DNA of 64,000 bases from Malurus cyaneus samueli (lineage: Eukaryota > Chordata > Aves > Passeriformes > Maluridae). The notes under the pieces were generated by a model. It was not told the origin of the DNA, did no database searches, and saw only the letters and a program-made list of their open reading frames with translations. This document shows positions 24,261 through 36,500 of the stretch, piece by piece. The first letter of the stretch is position 1, and every line of letters begins with the position of its first letter. The stretch lies in the NCBI GenBank assembly GCA_009741485.1, contig CM019236.1, positions 65,994,255 to 66,058,254 of the forward strand, given 5' to 3'. The position numbers and the translations under genes were made by a program.

Positions 24261-24280
24261 ACAGTAATTGAAAACTAATC

Positions 24281-26340
24281 TCTACCTCACAATTCTTTTT
24301 GTTTTGTGCAAACTTCGCAGTGTCTTTAACGCATCTGTGGTTTTCAGTAGTGTCTACAAAGATTAAGTCACAAAGTGTTACAGCTGGTGAGCTTGGGAAA
24401 CTTTGAGGATCTCAAAGGGTAATAACCCAATAGTGACACAGCTGGAGAGGTTAATCCTGCCAACAGAAGTCTGGCAGATTCTAGAACACTAGGGAGATGT
24501 ATGCAGCAAGCAGTGCACAGGACTCTGGCCACAGATAAACAACACGGCCTTCAGAAGTATCTTGTGTCTCTGGAGAGCCATGGTTGGTGAGATGAGGCAG
24601 GTACACACTGTGTTAGGGTTGCACATGTTGACTGGGGGCTGTGCAAAAACTGTCCCTCTAAAGTGCTTTTACAGTGGCATTTTCCACAATAATTAACACA
24701 AAGTATGCAGGAAGGCATCTTGGCCTATCTGTTGTGTAGCTTGAATGATGAGGCTGATATTGCAGATCAACGGTTTGACCTTTGGCACGTGGTGTGTCCC
24801 TGTTAAATGTGTAACCTTTTTTAGATAAAGCACAATCAGAGAGCTGTCATGGAAAAAAAAGGCATAAATGGCAAAACCAGCAGGCCTAAGGTTATGTAAG
24901 AGTATTTGCCTGGCTATGTGCTACACCAATCAACATGTGAGGCCTTGGAGCAGCCCCCTAAACAGTCAGGGCCAGGTGACCCAAATGACCCCATGTCCTT
25001 TCAGGGTCACCTCTCTCTGCTGGCCACTCCTCGTGGCTACAGGAACTCCCTGCTGCTGCCAACAAATACAGGGAAAACAGGCAAAATCACCACCCTGTAA
25101 CCACATCCTTGCGTCCTCTGTGTTAGCAGCCAATGTGTCACAGAGGCAATAAATAAACAGCCAAACTCCTTCACATGGACCCAGTCACTGCATAATTAAG
25201 GCTGGTATTTAGTCTATCCTGACAATGAACGAAGAACATGTGATATGCCAAAAAACACCTCAGAAGCCAATGCTAGGGTCAGGATATAACATCTCTGTCC
25301 TGGTTCAGCTCTGGTCTTCTGGGTCTCCACGTACCCGAGTTCAGTGAAACCCCTGCCCCGATGAGCAGCACCATGAGCAGCACCCCTGACACTGAGCTAA
25401 GATCAATCTCTGAACCATCTGCATTGTAAATGACCTTAAAGATCATATTTTTCCAACCCATCCAGTTCCAACCCCCAAGCCATGGGCAGGGGCCCCTTTC
25501 ACCAACCAGGTTGCTCTGAGCCCTGTCCAACCTGGCCTTGGACACTTCCAGGGAAGGGGCAGCCAGAACTTCCCTGGGCAATCTGTGCCAGGGCCTCCCC
25601 ACCTTCACAGTATAGAATTTACTCCAAATGTCTACTCTCCCCTCTTTTAAATCTGTCCTCCCTTGTCGAGTCACTATTTGTGTGTGTAAAAAGTCCCTCT
25701 CCCTCTTTTCTATAAGCCACCATCAGCACCACGATTACCAAAATTTTTCCCTGTTTATACATTTTGGTAAATGAAGGAATTAATATTCATCAAGTACAAA
25801 TTACCTAGTTTTCATAATAATTAGCATTCTTTCTGTTGTTAGGTAATGATCATCTCACTTCTCATGCTAATTGGTCTGCATGGTCAGTCTTATTCCCTTT
25901 TCAGTCAGTGATTCCTTGAGTTGCTGGCCTTGATCTACCCCTGTTGGAATTATCTTTTTACCCTGCCAGAGCTGATTCAGCACATTTGCTGGGTTGGCTT
26001 TATTAGTTTGTTCCTTGTCTGGGGGTTCACTCAAATGTCCTTGTGCATTCTTTGTGACCACAATCAGAGGTACATCCTCCTTGCCAAGCCTTGTTAACCT
26101 CCCCTAGGTCTGACATCACGGAAGCCTGTCCAGCCCTACACCTTAACAAAGCAATTCTGCCAACATGTAATTTACTTTTGTAACATCTGAACATATCTTA
26201 GAACTTGTTGGCTGCTTTCTGGCTCACGGGCAAAATCTCCCTTTCTGCCGGCTAGGCTTGAGCGCACCCAAAGGCCAAACATCAAAGAACACCCTTTCCT
26301 ATGAAAATTTCCACACATACCCCGTTTTTCCAGTAAGGAG
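24281..26340. other. Intergenic DNA between ALDOB and MRPL50
   Basis: No gene is seen; in particular there is no C2H2 zinc-finger frame, although ZNF189 occupies this interval in human. A CR1 piece lies at 25425-25725. The rest is unassigned. Confidence 0.6.
25425..25725 (-). mobile_element. CR1 LINE 3' end
   Basis: The stretch shows GACCTTAAAGATCATA, CCAACCCCCAAGCCATGGGC, CCAACCTGGCCTTGGACACT and TTCCAGGGAAGGGGCAG. These are the classic reverse-complement signature of an avian CR1 3' end. It is 5'-truncated and degraded. Confidence 0.85.
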
Positions 26341-26357
26341 GCGGCTTGAGGGGACGG

Positions 26358-26376
26358 ACTACATTTCCCGTGATGC
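26358..26376 (+). promoter_or_regulatory. ZNF143/THAP11-type site
   Basis: ACTACATTTCCCGTGATGC is a close match to the known long ZNF143 (Staf) motif of the ACTACAATTCCCAGAATGC type. It sits about 70 bp before the MRPL50 ATG. Such sites are frequent in promoters of ribosomal and mitochondrial genes. Confidence 0.65.
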
Positions 26377-26443
26377 TTTGCGGGGCGCGGAGAAAAGACG
26401 TCATCCTCACTAGGCGCGGGAAGGCTCCCGGCGCGCCCCCAGG

Positions 26444-26528
26444 ATGGCGGCGGTGGCGGCGCTGCGGGCGGCGGGGCAGCGGCGGCCGGGGCTCGGCCGC
26501 CCGGGTCAGGCGTTCTGGGCGGCCGCAG
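26444..26528 (+). CDS. MRPL50: MRPL50 exon 1
   Basis: The ATG at 26444 has a good context (CCCAGGATGG). The donor GTACCG starts at 26529. An alternative donor GTGAGG at 26546 would give a phase-0 exon but also fails to join exon 2 in frame. One missing base near the 3' end of this GC-rich exon is the simplest explanation. Confidence 0.75.
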
Positions 26529-27694
26529 GTACCGCAGGGCCGCGGGTGAGGGGTGACTTCTGGCCTTCTCTAACGTGCTCGGCTTTCACCGGGTTCGTGG
26601 TTCTCTGGAGGTTCACTTAGCCCAGCACCCCCTGAGCGCATCCGTAAGAATGTGCCCAGGCGGGAACGCCTGGAATGCCTTAGGGGAAGAGACTCACAGC
26701 TTCTGTGGGCAACAAGCGCCCACCGAAGTGCACTGCTGGGCGGGTGCGGTGGTGCAGAGTTGGGGTCTTTAGAGCTGTCACTGTTTTTGTTACGAGTGGG
26801 AAAATAGGGATTTCATGCGAGTGTGAAACAGCAGTTCCAGTGTAACATTTTACGTGAAACCACGGTTGTTGACTAGATTGTGGCATACGAAAAAGTTAGA
26901 TTTTCTAGTTAAAACTAGAACTTGTTTACGTGTGGGCACTGTTTTTCTTCTGTACTAGTTTTTTTTTTTTCGTTTCTTTTTAATTTCTGCACAACACATC
27001 AAAAAATGGAGATGTACATGAGAGAACAAGTAATTATTTTGGTTAAAATGCTGTTTCCACTCAGACCAATGAAATAAGGTGGGTGGGTAATTGCTCTGCA
27101 GAGACAGCCTGTGTGGTGAATAGTGCTTGGGGAAATCCAAACCCTGCGTGGGCACTTCTGTTCCTCATGTGTAACGGATGTGCTGAGTCCATGGGGTGTG
27201 TGAGAACTGGATTGAGTTTGGTTTAAAACACCCTGAGTACAAACATGCTCGGTCTTGAGTAGCCCCGAGGCTGAAAATGTTTTTGTTCTGGTGCCAGCAG
27301 GAAGGAGGAAAAAGTGGAAGCAGACAAAGCAGTTGTTGAGAAGGAGGAGAGGAGTGAGCCTAGCCTGATCTGTTCCCTGCCCCGCAGCCGGAGTTACATT
27401 CCTCCCATGGACCTGCAAAGCTGCCTCGAGTCCCACATCAGGGAGGTGTTTGGGCCCTCTCTCACTGAGGACTGGCAGCAGACCCTGCTCCAGGAGAACA
27501 GGCTGAAGCATCGCCTGCTGGCCCGGCTGGCAGCGGAGCTGGGACGTGCTGTCCCCAATTCCCAGCTGCACCGGATGCGCTGCGCCAGGGACGTGCTGGG
27601 CTTCTATCGCATCCCTATGAAGGATGAGACCAAGTTCGATGAACTGGTGGCCACAGAGCTGCCCCCGAACCTGAAAATCGTCCGGCAGCAATGA
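26444..27694 (+). CDS. MRPL50: Mitochondrial large ribosomal subunit protein mL50, 2 exons
   Basis: mL50 is a nuclear-coded component of the mitochondrial 39S ribosomal subunit with an acyl-carrier-protein-like fold. Exon 1 (26444-26528) starts MAAVAALRAAGQRRPG, an Arg/Ala-rich targeting sequence, and reaches FWAAA before the donor GTACCG. Exon 2 (27301-27694) codes KEEKVEADKAVVEKEE, then YIPPMDLQSCLESHIREVFG, then VPNSQLHRMR, KFDELVATELPPNLKI and stop TGA at 27692-27694. Human mL50 has matching segments (LQSRLES, VPNSRLH, KFDEL, LPPNLKI) and 158 aa. The phases do not join as written: 85 + 394 bp is one base short of a full frame. Adding one base late in exon 1 (GC-rich, 26515-26528) gives 159 aa and an Arg-Lys-Glu junction like the human one. 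A different donor is less likely. Confidence 0.9.
27301..27694 (+). CDS. MRPL50: MRPL50 exon 2
   Basis: The acceptor GTGCCAGCAG ends at 27300. The open frame starts at 27302 (after one base of a split codon) and codes the whole conserved part of mL50, ending at 27694. Confidence 0.9.
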
Positions 27695-28019
27695 GTCCCC
27701 CACAAGGCATACCCATGCCTGGTTTGTGCTGCAGGGCAGCAGCAGAGCCCTCTGCTAGGGGTGAGATGTTTGAATTTCACTAACAAAGGTTCACTGAAAT
27801 CTCTTAACTTAGTAATGGTGAGGTCTCCAATAGCCCTTTAAAATCAGCTACCATCAAGGCATCTTGTTGAATTCTCCAGTGTCAAGGATCCCATTTTTTA
27901 TGTTCTGTGGGTTTAGTTTTTCTTATATGATGGCTACTGTTTAGTTTTTCTTCCTGTCTAACTGATGATCAGGTCTGTGTTTAATCAGAGGAGGCAAACT
28001 GAAGTCAGGAGCACAAGCA

Positions 28020-28025
28020 AATAAA
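28020..28025 (+). promoter_or_regulatory. Proximal MRPL50 poly(A) signal
   Basis: AATAAA lies about 325 bp after the stop. A second one at 28278-28283 gives an alternative longer 3' UTR. Confidence 0.55.
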
Positions 28026-28277
28026 TGCAACAATCTGAGAAACGCATGGTACTTTGTATTCTATGGAATCAGTTGTTTCCAGTGAGGTTGAGAGTGTGGA
28101 TGTGTGATTTTTCTGGGAATAATGCAGAAAAGTCCTCATTACACCACTCAGTGCCCTGAACCCTTGCTCTCCTGGCTTCTTGCAGCATGCAGATGCGTGA
28201 AGCACACTGGTGCTTTTGTGTGTTACAATGCTCACTTCTTCACTTGCTTAAGTGCTGCTTTTCTCTTAGAAACTCTG

Positions 28278-28283
28278 AATAAA
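28278..28283 (+). promoter_or_regulatory. Distal MRPL50 poly(A) signal
   Basis: AATAAA in plus orientation, about 585 bp after the MRPL50 stop. It could be used as an alternative to the proximal signal. Confidence 0.45.
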
Positions 28284-28299
28284 TTTAAGAAACCCTTTC

Positions 28300-30546
28300 T
28301 TTTCTCATTTTGACTCTGGGGGAATTACAGAATAGTGAAGTGTACACCTACACGTTCCACAGGGGGGTGAACCTGAGTGAACTGGGATGTTTCACTGGTC
28401 ACCATGGAAGGCTGAATGTTCACAAATCCCTGCCCTGTAGCTTATGGAAAACTACAATGTGACAAATAGCCAAGTGTCATCATGTCGGCTTCAGAGACTT
28501 TATGGGAACAATGAATTGGAAGTATTTTTTCATTAAATTACATCTTTCTGTCAAAAGAGATACTTGCACCTCCTTATTTCCTCATAGCATTCATTATCTA
28601 AGGAAACACCCTCAGTAGCTGCATTTTGTGCTCTCTCCCCCTTCTGTGTCTCTCCCAGGATATAACTTAGATAGCTCATGCAATGTGATTAGAACAGAGT
28701 GAAAAACTGGACTGGGAATTAGCACAGGCAAGAAAGGAGCACAACAGCAGCTTGTCCTGTGTTTTGTTGTGTCTGAGTTGAGCTAAGTTGCCATTTCCCC
28801 GATCTCAGACATACCAGTCCCTTGGAGGTGCAGACCTCATGCTTCCATCAGCACAGGAAGCTGCAGGGAGGAGTACAAGGGAAGAGGATGAGAAATGGGT
28901 GTTTGAGATTCAAAACATTTAACTGCTTGTAACAAGCTGGCAAAGCAGAAATCTGAAATGGGATCTAAGTTTTGCACACAGTGACTGTACCATAGAGACA
29001 CAGACATCCCATATTTTCTTTTGTGCGACAGGCAAATTAAATACTGGCTCATATGTTTGCTTTTTTTGAATTTTTTTTTTTTTGCTTCTGTTTTGGAAAA
29101 AAATATACAAAAAAAAAGCCAAGAAGAACCAACATGGAAATGTGAGGTAAACATTCCAGTAAAAGTACAAACAGAGGCTCTGTTCCTTAAAGGAGACACA
29201 CAGCAGTTATCACCATGCTAGAAGAATGAGATGCAGGAAATCCTAGAAACAGTGAAAAATCCTATAATGAAGCCTTTGCCCCAGTTCTAGCCATTGTAAA
29301 TGGTCTTTTTTTTTCTTTTTGTTCTTCCCATCCCCAACTCATAAGTAATTGTCTTATAATGCTTAGACAAAGTTGTTATAATGTAAAATAGCAGTTTTGA
29401 TACAAATTCTGTATGGCAGAATTTATAAAAAAATGCAGCTACAGAGACTCAGCTTTTTCTTTTATTTCTTTCCTTCTTTCTTACTTCCAGTTTTTTTTTT
29501 TTTTTCTACTTGTCAAGCCCTAAGAAAAAAGAAACCATTTTGGGAGGCAAAACTGGCTTCTTGCCTATGCCAAGCAGAATGCCAAAGAATGCTCCCCCAG
29601 TGAAGGAGTGGTGCCACTTTTCCTTTGCACCAGTGTCACTAGTTACCCCACAAGTCTATGATGAAGTGATGAAACACTTAAAACGCAGCTTCAGCCCCAC
29701 AGTGGTGGCTGTATATCCCCATAGTCAATTCCTGAAGCCAGGTTTCACTGGGAGCTTTAGCTGGGCCTGGGGAGGAATGAGGATCTAGGGAGATGATATA
29801 GTCAGCTCACATGCTATCAGCTACTACTATAAATTTTGACGTCCAGTCGTTCTATACTGCAGCCTAAGGATGTTGTTTTAGTTATTCTTCAATAACAGGC
29901 ACAATCATCCGCACCAGAACAAGCAGGCTTTGATTCAGTGAGGTGCTTAAGGACAAGCTTCTGGTCTAAAAACTGGGTGGTATCTGAATTCCTAGGGAAT
30001 ACTTAAGTATCTCACAGAATCAAAGATGTATTACTGTTACTTGTTGATAGTATCATACAGGTTCAATTCCTGATCACAATATTTGAATATGAATTAAATA
30101 TATGCAATTACTTCAGATCCATGGCTGAGCTTACTTAGATCAGAATCTGACCCAGCACTTCTTATGGTAAGAAAAGGTAAAAGTGATTTTTTTTCCCCAA
30201 GATATATAAATTCAAAACTGAGAAGAAAAAAAAATTGTGTACAAATATCACATAACAACATCAACAATTCCATAGATGTAGTTCCTCAGTGCACACTTTA
30301 AACAAGAAAAGATTTTTTTTTGTTCGTTTTCCATTTTGCTTTTAAAGTCTGGCATAATAATATTAAAGCTGACAAAAAATCAGGGTAAGCTACATCACTT
30401 CCTCATACAAAAAAAGTACAAAACATTAGCCTCTAACTAGACATAACATAATACTGGTCATCACAGTTAGACATTTAGTAACTGTGTGTCTTGGATTATT
30501 TTACTGGAGGGTAGTAAAAAATAGCTTCAGCTGCTGGTCTCCCATC
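28300..30546. other. Convergent interval between MRPL50 and PLPPR1; probable PLPPR1 3' UTR
   Basis: There is no recognised gene. PLPPR1 transcripts end here on the minus strand; TTTATT at 29461-29466 (AATAAA on the minus strand) is one candidate poly(A) signal, about 1.1 kb past the stop. A 92-codon plus-strand frame near 29510-29788 is not recognisable and lies opposite the probable UTR. BAAT, present between these genes in human, is not visible. Confidence 0.5.
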
Positions 30547-30579
30547 TCAGGTTACTTCAGTCATAGAGGCAGAGTGATT
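30547..30579 (-). CDS. PLPPR1: PLPPR1 last coding exon
   Basis: The acceptor CTTTGCAG precedes AAT CAC TCT. It codes NHSASMTEVT and a TGA stop (plus-strand 30547-30549), identical to the known C-terminus. It is only 33 bp and is found by matching the family tail and phase. Confidence 0.93.
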   Translation of the reverse strand, partial: NHSASMTEVT

Positions 30580-33500
30580 CTGCAAAGAGGAAAAGGCAAA
30601 TATGTGAATGTTTGTGTGCAAGTCTGGCATTGGCATACCCTAGAATGCAAAAGCAGTGGAAAACCCCTCACTCAAGAAACCTGTATTGTAGATGTATAGT
30701 CATTAATTATAATTTAAGAAAATTATCTTATTGATTTCTAGTGGATATCAACAGTCAAAGTCCCTACCTGCAGGTCACAGTCCAGTAGCTATAAACAGCT
30801 GACTGGACAAAATTTTTTTTTCACAGCCCATGAATCTCTTCACCTGCTTAGCCCTTCTGTCATGCATGACACAATGTGGATTTATAAATAGCACTGAGTT
30901 TCTGGACTGTAAACCCACCCAGAGAACTTTTAATGCACACAGTTCTAAAGATTTAGTGCAAAGTCTTCCATTAAATCTCTGCCTAATCAAAATTTACTCT
31001 TCAATTAAGCAAAGTATTTCTGGACATTAGAAATAGTATTTTTCCCATTTTTTTTTTCCAATTCCTTGTTTCAGTTTATTTCACAAGGATTTTTAAAAAG
31101 TGTCCATTGATCTTGCCACACATCATGTGCAAAGGAATGACAGGCCATCTAATAAAGGAAGTACAATTTATAGAACAAATAAATTACACCAGTGTGTTCC
31201 AGAATAACTCATAAACTACAGTTTCTCCTTTTTCCCAGAATTTCTCGGCTGCATTAGGTTGTCTTTTTTACTTTACAAGCTTGCATTTACTTGTCTCTTT
31301 TAAAAGGACTGGGTGTGATGCAGTTACGCCAACACAAGCCCTTTGAAATTAGTAGTTTTAACAGAAAAATCCCTAATCTCTATAATATTTTTCAGGGCAA
31401 AATATTTTATCTTCAGGAAAGAACAAATCCTTCATACATCCCAAAAGTTTTCTGGAATGTAATTAGGCAGAATTATTTTTACTTTTCTATCAGTTTTCTA
31501 TTCTAAGCTAAAATTTATGAGGCATGTGAAATCTTACTTCTTTAGCTGTGGACATGTATGGGGGCAGAAGATCTACATCATTTGGTTTATAGGTTTCATA
31601 TAGTTTCAGCGATAAATGCCTTAAAACAAACTCTGCTGTGATGCAGATTCTCTCTGTTCAACTGGCTTGAACTGAGGCATGCGTAGTTAGATGCAAAATG
31701 ACTTTTTACTCTGCTGCAACTGAAAATATGCTTGGTGATGGTCTGGGTTAGAGGATTTACAGTACCTGTGCACTCAGTGTCTCCAGAGGACTTTCCACTC
31801 TTGGAAAAGCCATTAGTGGCATTCCTCGTGGGTCTTCAGGCTTCGGTTTAGAAGGAGCTGCATGACTGCCCTTAAAATTATGGACAACACATATCCCCTG
31901 TGTAATGCAGAGAAAAACCAGAGTGAGGTCAGTGTGCTCCATCCCCAGGAAAAACCTGAAGGGGGAATTACCACAGGGGTCACAACTGCAAAGAATTTAA
32001 CCTGGATTTGGGTTCAAGGCATCATCTGTCTGAGCCTTGGCCTGCAGTGTGTTTTACTGACATGGCTGGGTGTGATGGACTGCCTTGATGATGAGCCATT
32101 CTCGGTTTTTTTACCTTTTACATCTGACCCAGCAGAGACCCCCGTGTATGCTTTATCATCCCAGAGCCACAGACTACCTGAATGAAGCCCTTTACTGGGC
32201 AAATACTCCCTTCAGAGTCTGTGCCACTTCCAAACATTGAGCACAGCCCTGTGGATGGCTGAATCTCCTCCCATCTAGATGACACCTTTAGCACCATTCC
32301 TGCACGCTTCCAGCACCACTGTTGTGATATTTATCCCACCAACCCCTTGCTCATGCACCACATAGTGGTGGTGATGCCAGTAAGAGCAACCACATCTGGC
32401 AGTGTGTGGCTTGAGGACATGGAAGAAAAGGGTACACAGGAGCTGACACGTCTGCTGCCAGAGTGCTGCTCATTCCTGCAGTCAGCTCCTCTCTGGCTTC
32501 TCCCCTTCACTTCCACTGCCAGGCTGCAGTCTGGGTGGGTCCTGCGCCAGCAGGATCTGTGCCAGGGATCTGACAGCACCCCTCTGGGGAGACCCTTTGC
32601 ACCACTCTGAAATTCAGCTTGTGACACTTGCACGGTATCAGAAGGTCTACAAAGCCAAAATGCAGCTGGGGACAGGCTGTAACTGCCACCCACAGGTACT
32701 GGGAGCTCAAACAGATTGCCCTGGCTTGATAGATGAGGCAACTGCCTCTTAAATTGCATGGGTGAGATTCAAACTGCCCTTCCCAGCAGGAACCACACAA
32801 ATTATTCACATTGAAGTCAATGATATTCAGGTCAGAAGCTGTAGACATTTTTTTATCTGAAATGAACACAGGAATAAATAACACTTGAAGGTTTGTTGTT
32901 GTTTGTTTTTAAAGTGCAGGATAGAAAAAAATCAGTGACAGAACAATTGAGATTTAAGGGATCTTTAAAACCTAATCCCTCCTGATTACAGGGATAAAGT
33001 GTCTGTTGCTATGCAGTGGATAGTTTTGAAGTATAGTTTGATTAAATGAGCCAGGCACATTTCTTTGTAACAGTGAGAATGACCTGGACTGTTTGCTGTG
33101 TGAGTAAATCCTCAGCAAGAGACCTCTCACTAAACAAAACACTGAAACCACACAGCCCATAGGAGAGCCAGTTACACTCAGAGTGTGGAGAGATGCTCTC
33201 CCTAGATTCTGTGGGAAGCCTTTGATATATTCTGATAATGTTTGGCTACCCTGTGAGGATGTGAACAGTTTCAGCTTGACTCTAAAAGCTTCAACGGGAG
33301 GTAGTTTTGTCTTCCAGGGAGTTTTTCCTTTCTTTCTTCTTCTTTTCCTTTCCTTCTTGGCTTTCCTTTCCATTGCACTTCTTTAATGATCCGAAACAAA
33401 ATGGAGAGCCAGGATCACAGTTTGGAACCCTAGACAACACTCCATACCTCACATTTTTGGCAGATACAAGGCACACAGAGGGGTTTGCAACACCGGTGTG

Positions 33501-36500
33501 CCAGAGAAGGAGTCTCAAGTACACCCTCCTTTTGATACTGAAATCTGCACCAACTTGAGCAGCATTTTGCAGAGCGGATCAAGTAACAACATGTAGAGTA
33601 ATTAAAATAATTGAAATATATAAAAAGTATAAATACCACCATATTAGACCTCAATTAGATCCATCAATTAGCATGAACCTGATTTCACCTTAGGATTTTC
33701 TCTGATAATACATGTAATTAGATGGGGCTGGCATTAGATCTTGCAGGCTACAAGTGATTAGCAATTTTTTAGGGTTATTTTTAAAAATGTGTTATACTTT
33801 TAAAAGAAACACAGAAGGACTGATGGATTTACCAGAAACAAGGCTACAGCACTCCCCAGGATGAAGCCTGCGATCACATCCGAACAGTGGTTTCGATACT
33901 CAGACACTCGATTTAGCCCGGTGAGGAAGGCAGCGCACAGGGTCCCCAGACACAGCACAGGCTTGGCTAGCCTGCTACTCTTTGTTTTAATTGTGCTTGT
34001 GATGTACATCTGGAAGAAAAGGACAAACCAAAAATAAAAAGGGGCTCCACCAGAAATGTATCTTTCCCACTAAGACAAAGCCTAAATCAGCAAGGATGTG
34101 ACGACCCTCCTGATTCATTAAAAAAAAAAAGGCACTGGGAAATGGAGGAAGAAGTTCCAAGTAATTCAGAGAACACTTTCAGGGGAACAAACCCAATACT
34201 GTTAAATGATGCAAAATATCTGCTTGCATTTACATACTGGACCTTTTCTCAGCAGGTATGCACAGGCTCAGCTTTCCTGATTTTGTGCAAGTGCTGGCTG
34301 GTGCAGTGGCAAACATGCACTCTGAATGAACATGACTAATGTTTGCAAAGGGAGTCAGGAATTCATGCTTATATCCTGCAGAAACTGTAATGTGCACAAG
34401 ATGGAGTGCTTAGAATCTGCATGAATTAACTGCTCCAGTTTCCTAAATCATGTTAAGTTTAAGGAACAAGAGAACATTGAGAGAAACAATTCCAGCCATT
34501 TTCCTGGCAAGATGAAAGGAAACACACAGTATGAGAGGTTTCTTTCAAATCAAAGCTGAGTTTGAGAATGTAATTCCAGAGCATGAGGTTTCACTGTTCT
34601 CCGAATATCTTTTAACAAACCCCAAATGTTTTTGGCAGTTTGTTGTGTTTTTGGTTTTTTTTAATTTTTTTTTAATACATTCTGACAGTAAAAACATTTG
34701 GGTCACAGCTAGCAGCTAGTCATTAATTCCAGAGCCACAAAATAACAAAGATCGAGCAAACTGAGCCTGATGGCAAAGCAACTCATTACAATCCTTTTCA
34801 GCCAACAAGTCTATAAGCCTGCATGATTTACAAAGCTTTGACAATTTGAGATGTTCCTGCTTGCTTTGTTTTTCACACCTGAACCTGACTGCAGTAGATG
34901 CTTTATGACAGCTAACACTGAGCACTAGGCGGCAACCTTCTCCCAGTCTTGGCTGGCAGGTTGAGCTGCACCTATCGCCAAAATTCACGTTTAAGGTTCT
35001 TTGGAAACAATAGGAAAAGAATGAAATCACTGCCACTGCGTGAATAATTACCACCCACCCTTTCACCCTGTGTATTCCTCCAAGTCAATTCAGTTGAGCA
35101 ACAGGGTGCCAGATTGCTTTCCTGTTCCCCACTGAAGCACTGCCACTGTTTGCAGTGTCCAAAGGAAAATCCATCACCTTTTTAAAGTAAGCATGCAGTC
35201 CTGCTATGACAGCTGTGAACCCCAGCTGCAGGGAGCAACCCACACATGCTTGTTTCCTTACAGGAATGAGATGAAGCTGGATCTCTGGGTTACCCACATG
35301 GGAGGGCTCTCTGTCACAGATGGGAAGTATCTGTAATTGGAGTTTCACACATCTTGGCAAGAAAATGTAAACTTGTAGTAAAGAGAACATTTTTAGCAAT
35401 AAGGGTAATCAACCATGTGAACAGATTGTGGAGGGAAATCTGTTAAACCCTCATGAGAAGGGTTTTAAGCATGAAAAACTGCTTTCCCAGAAGGTGGCTC
35501 CAGTTCATCCCAAAGTCACACACTGAGCTCAGAAATAACTGGGAGTGCTTCTCCATTCTGATCTGACTTCCCAGTCACTGCAACTTTGATCTTTATTGTC
35601 CACATCCCAAATGCCAAGACATTTTTTAGGATTCTTACAGTGGTTTATCCAAGTTTAGAGCATGGTTTCAGAACTTTGTGCAAAAGACCAAAATCTTCGT
35701 CATAGTCACTTACATTTGGTTTCCTATACATAGCAAGTATTTTTTAAAATTTCCCACAATGCTATTTATAGAGTAAATTTATTTACAAAACTTTTAATGT
35801 CAAAACTAGAGAGGAGGAAAGATGTGAATATAAAAACATGTGTAGAACATACTAAAAAATAAATGACATGTGATTTAAACTATACAACTTATCTATTCAG
35901 CTTCTTTGCTGTGATCTTATCAGTACACCGAAGCAGAGTATTTAGTAATATGTAATTTGTGATAGCAGCACTTATCCCATGTGGTTCTTCTCCCATCTTT
36001 TTCAGGGAGACAAAATCATAGACAAGGAAGATTTTTTTGCCTGCAAGTTTAAAATAGACATATACGTTTATATATATATATGCAAATATATACATATATT
36101 TAGAACACATTATGTCTATGAGAAAAGCAGAGTGGAAGAAGTCTGTCTTGTCCTTCAGCACAAAGTGAGGAGATCTGTGACAGTTTGTATTCCTTAGAAA
36201 GTTCAAAATTTCATAACAATATTGTTGAAGTCTTTGTCCTGGAAGTTTTACAGACCATCTTTTTTTTTACCATACAGATTCCTACAGTAAAAAAGAAGCC
36301 AAGCCTGTGACAATCATGCTCAGTGCAGCTGCTCAGAGTGCCAAGGCCTTGAACTGATCAGGGTTGCAGAAGGTATTTGCTGTAGTGTTCTCTGCTATTC
36401 AGCATTTCCAGATGTTGTAGGATTCATATCCAGGTGCAAAGACCCAGAGAAGTTAACTTCAGTCATGGGGTGGATTGTGATGGTGCATCTCTCCCCCTCC

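Larger units (their letters stand above)
23671..24280 (+). other. ALDOB 3' UTR
   Basis: The stretch runs from the stop to just past AATAAA at 24255-24260. It is interrupted by the G-run at 23718-23910. The length of about 0.6 kb is plausible for ALDOB if the G-run is partly artefactual. Confidence 0.6.
26340..26560 (+). promoter_or_regulatory. CpG-rich MRPL50 promoter
   Basis: This is the only strongly CpG-rich stretch in the window apart from the noisy duplicate and PGAP4. It has no TATA box, spans the MRPL50 ATG, and holds a ZNF143-type site and GACGTCAT (26397-26404, close to a CRE). This is the usual layout of housekeeping mitochondrial-gene promoters. Confidence 0.7.

Noticed and set aside
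25867..26061. 64-codon minus-strand frame with retroelement-like composition
   Set aside because: I could not tie it to any gag, pol or other family, and no LTR boundaries are visible.
29510..29788. 92-codon plus-strand frame between MRPL50 and PLPPR1
   Set aside because: It is unrecognised, with no clear start context, and lies opposite the probable PLPPR1 3' UTR.
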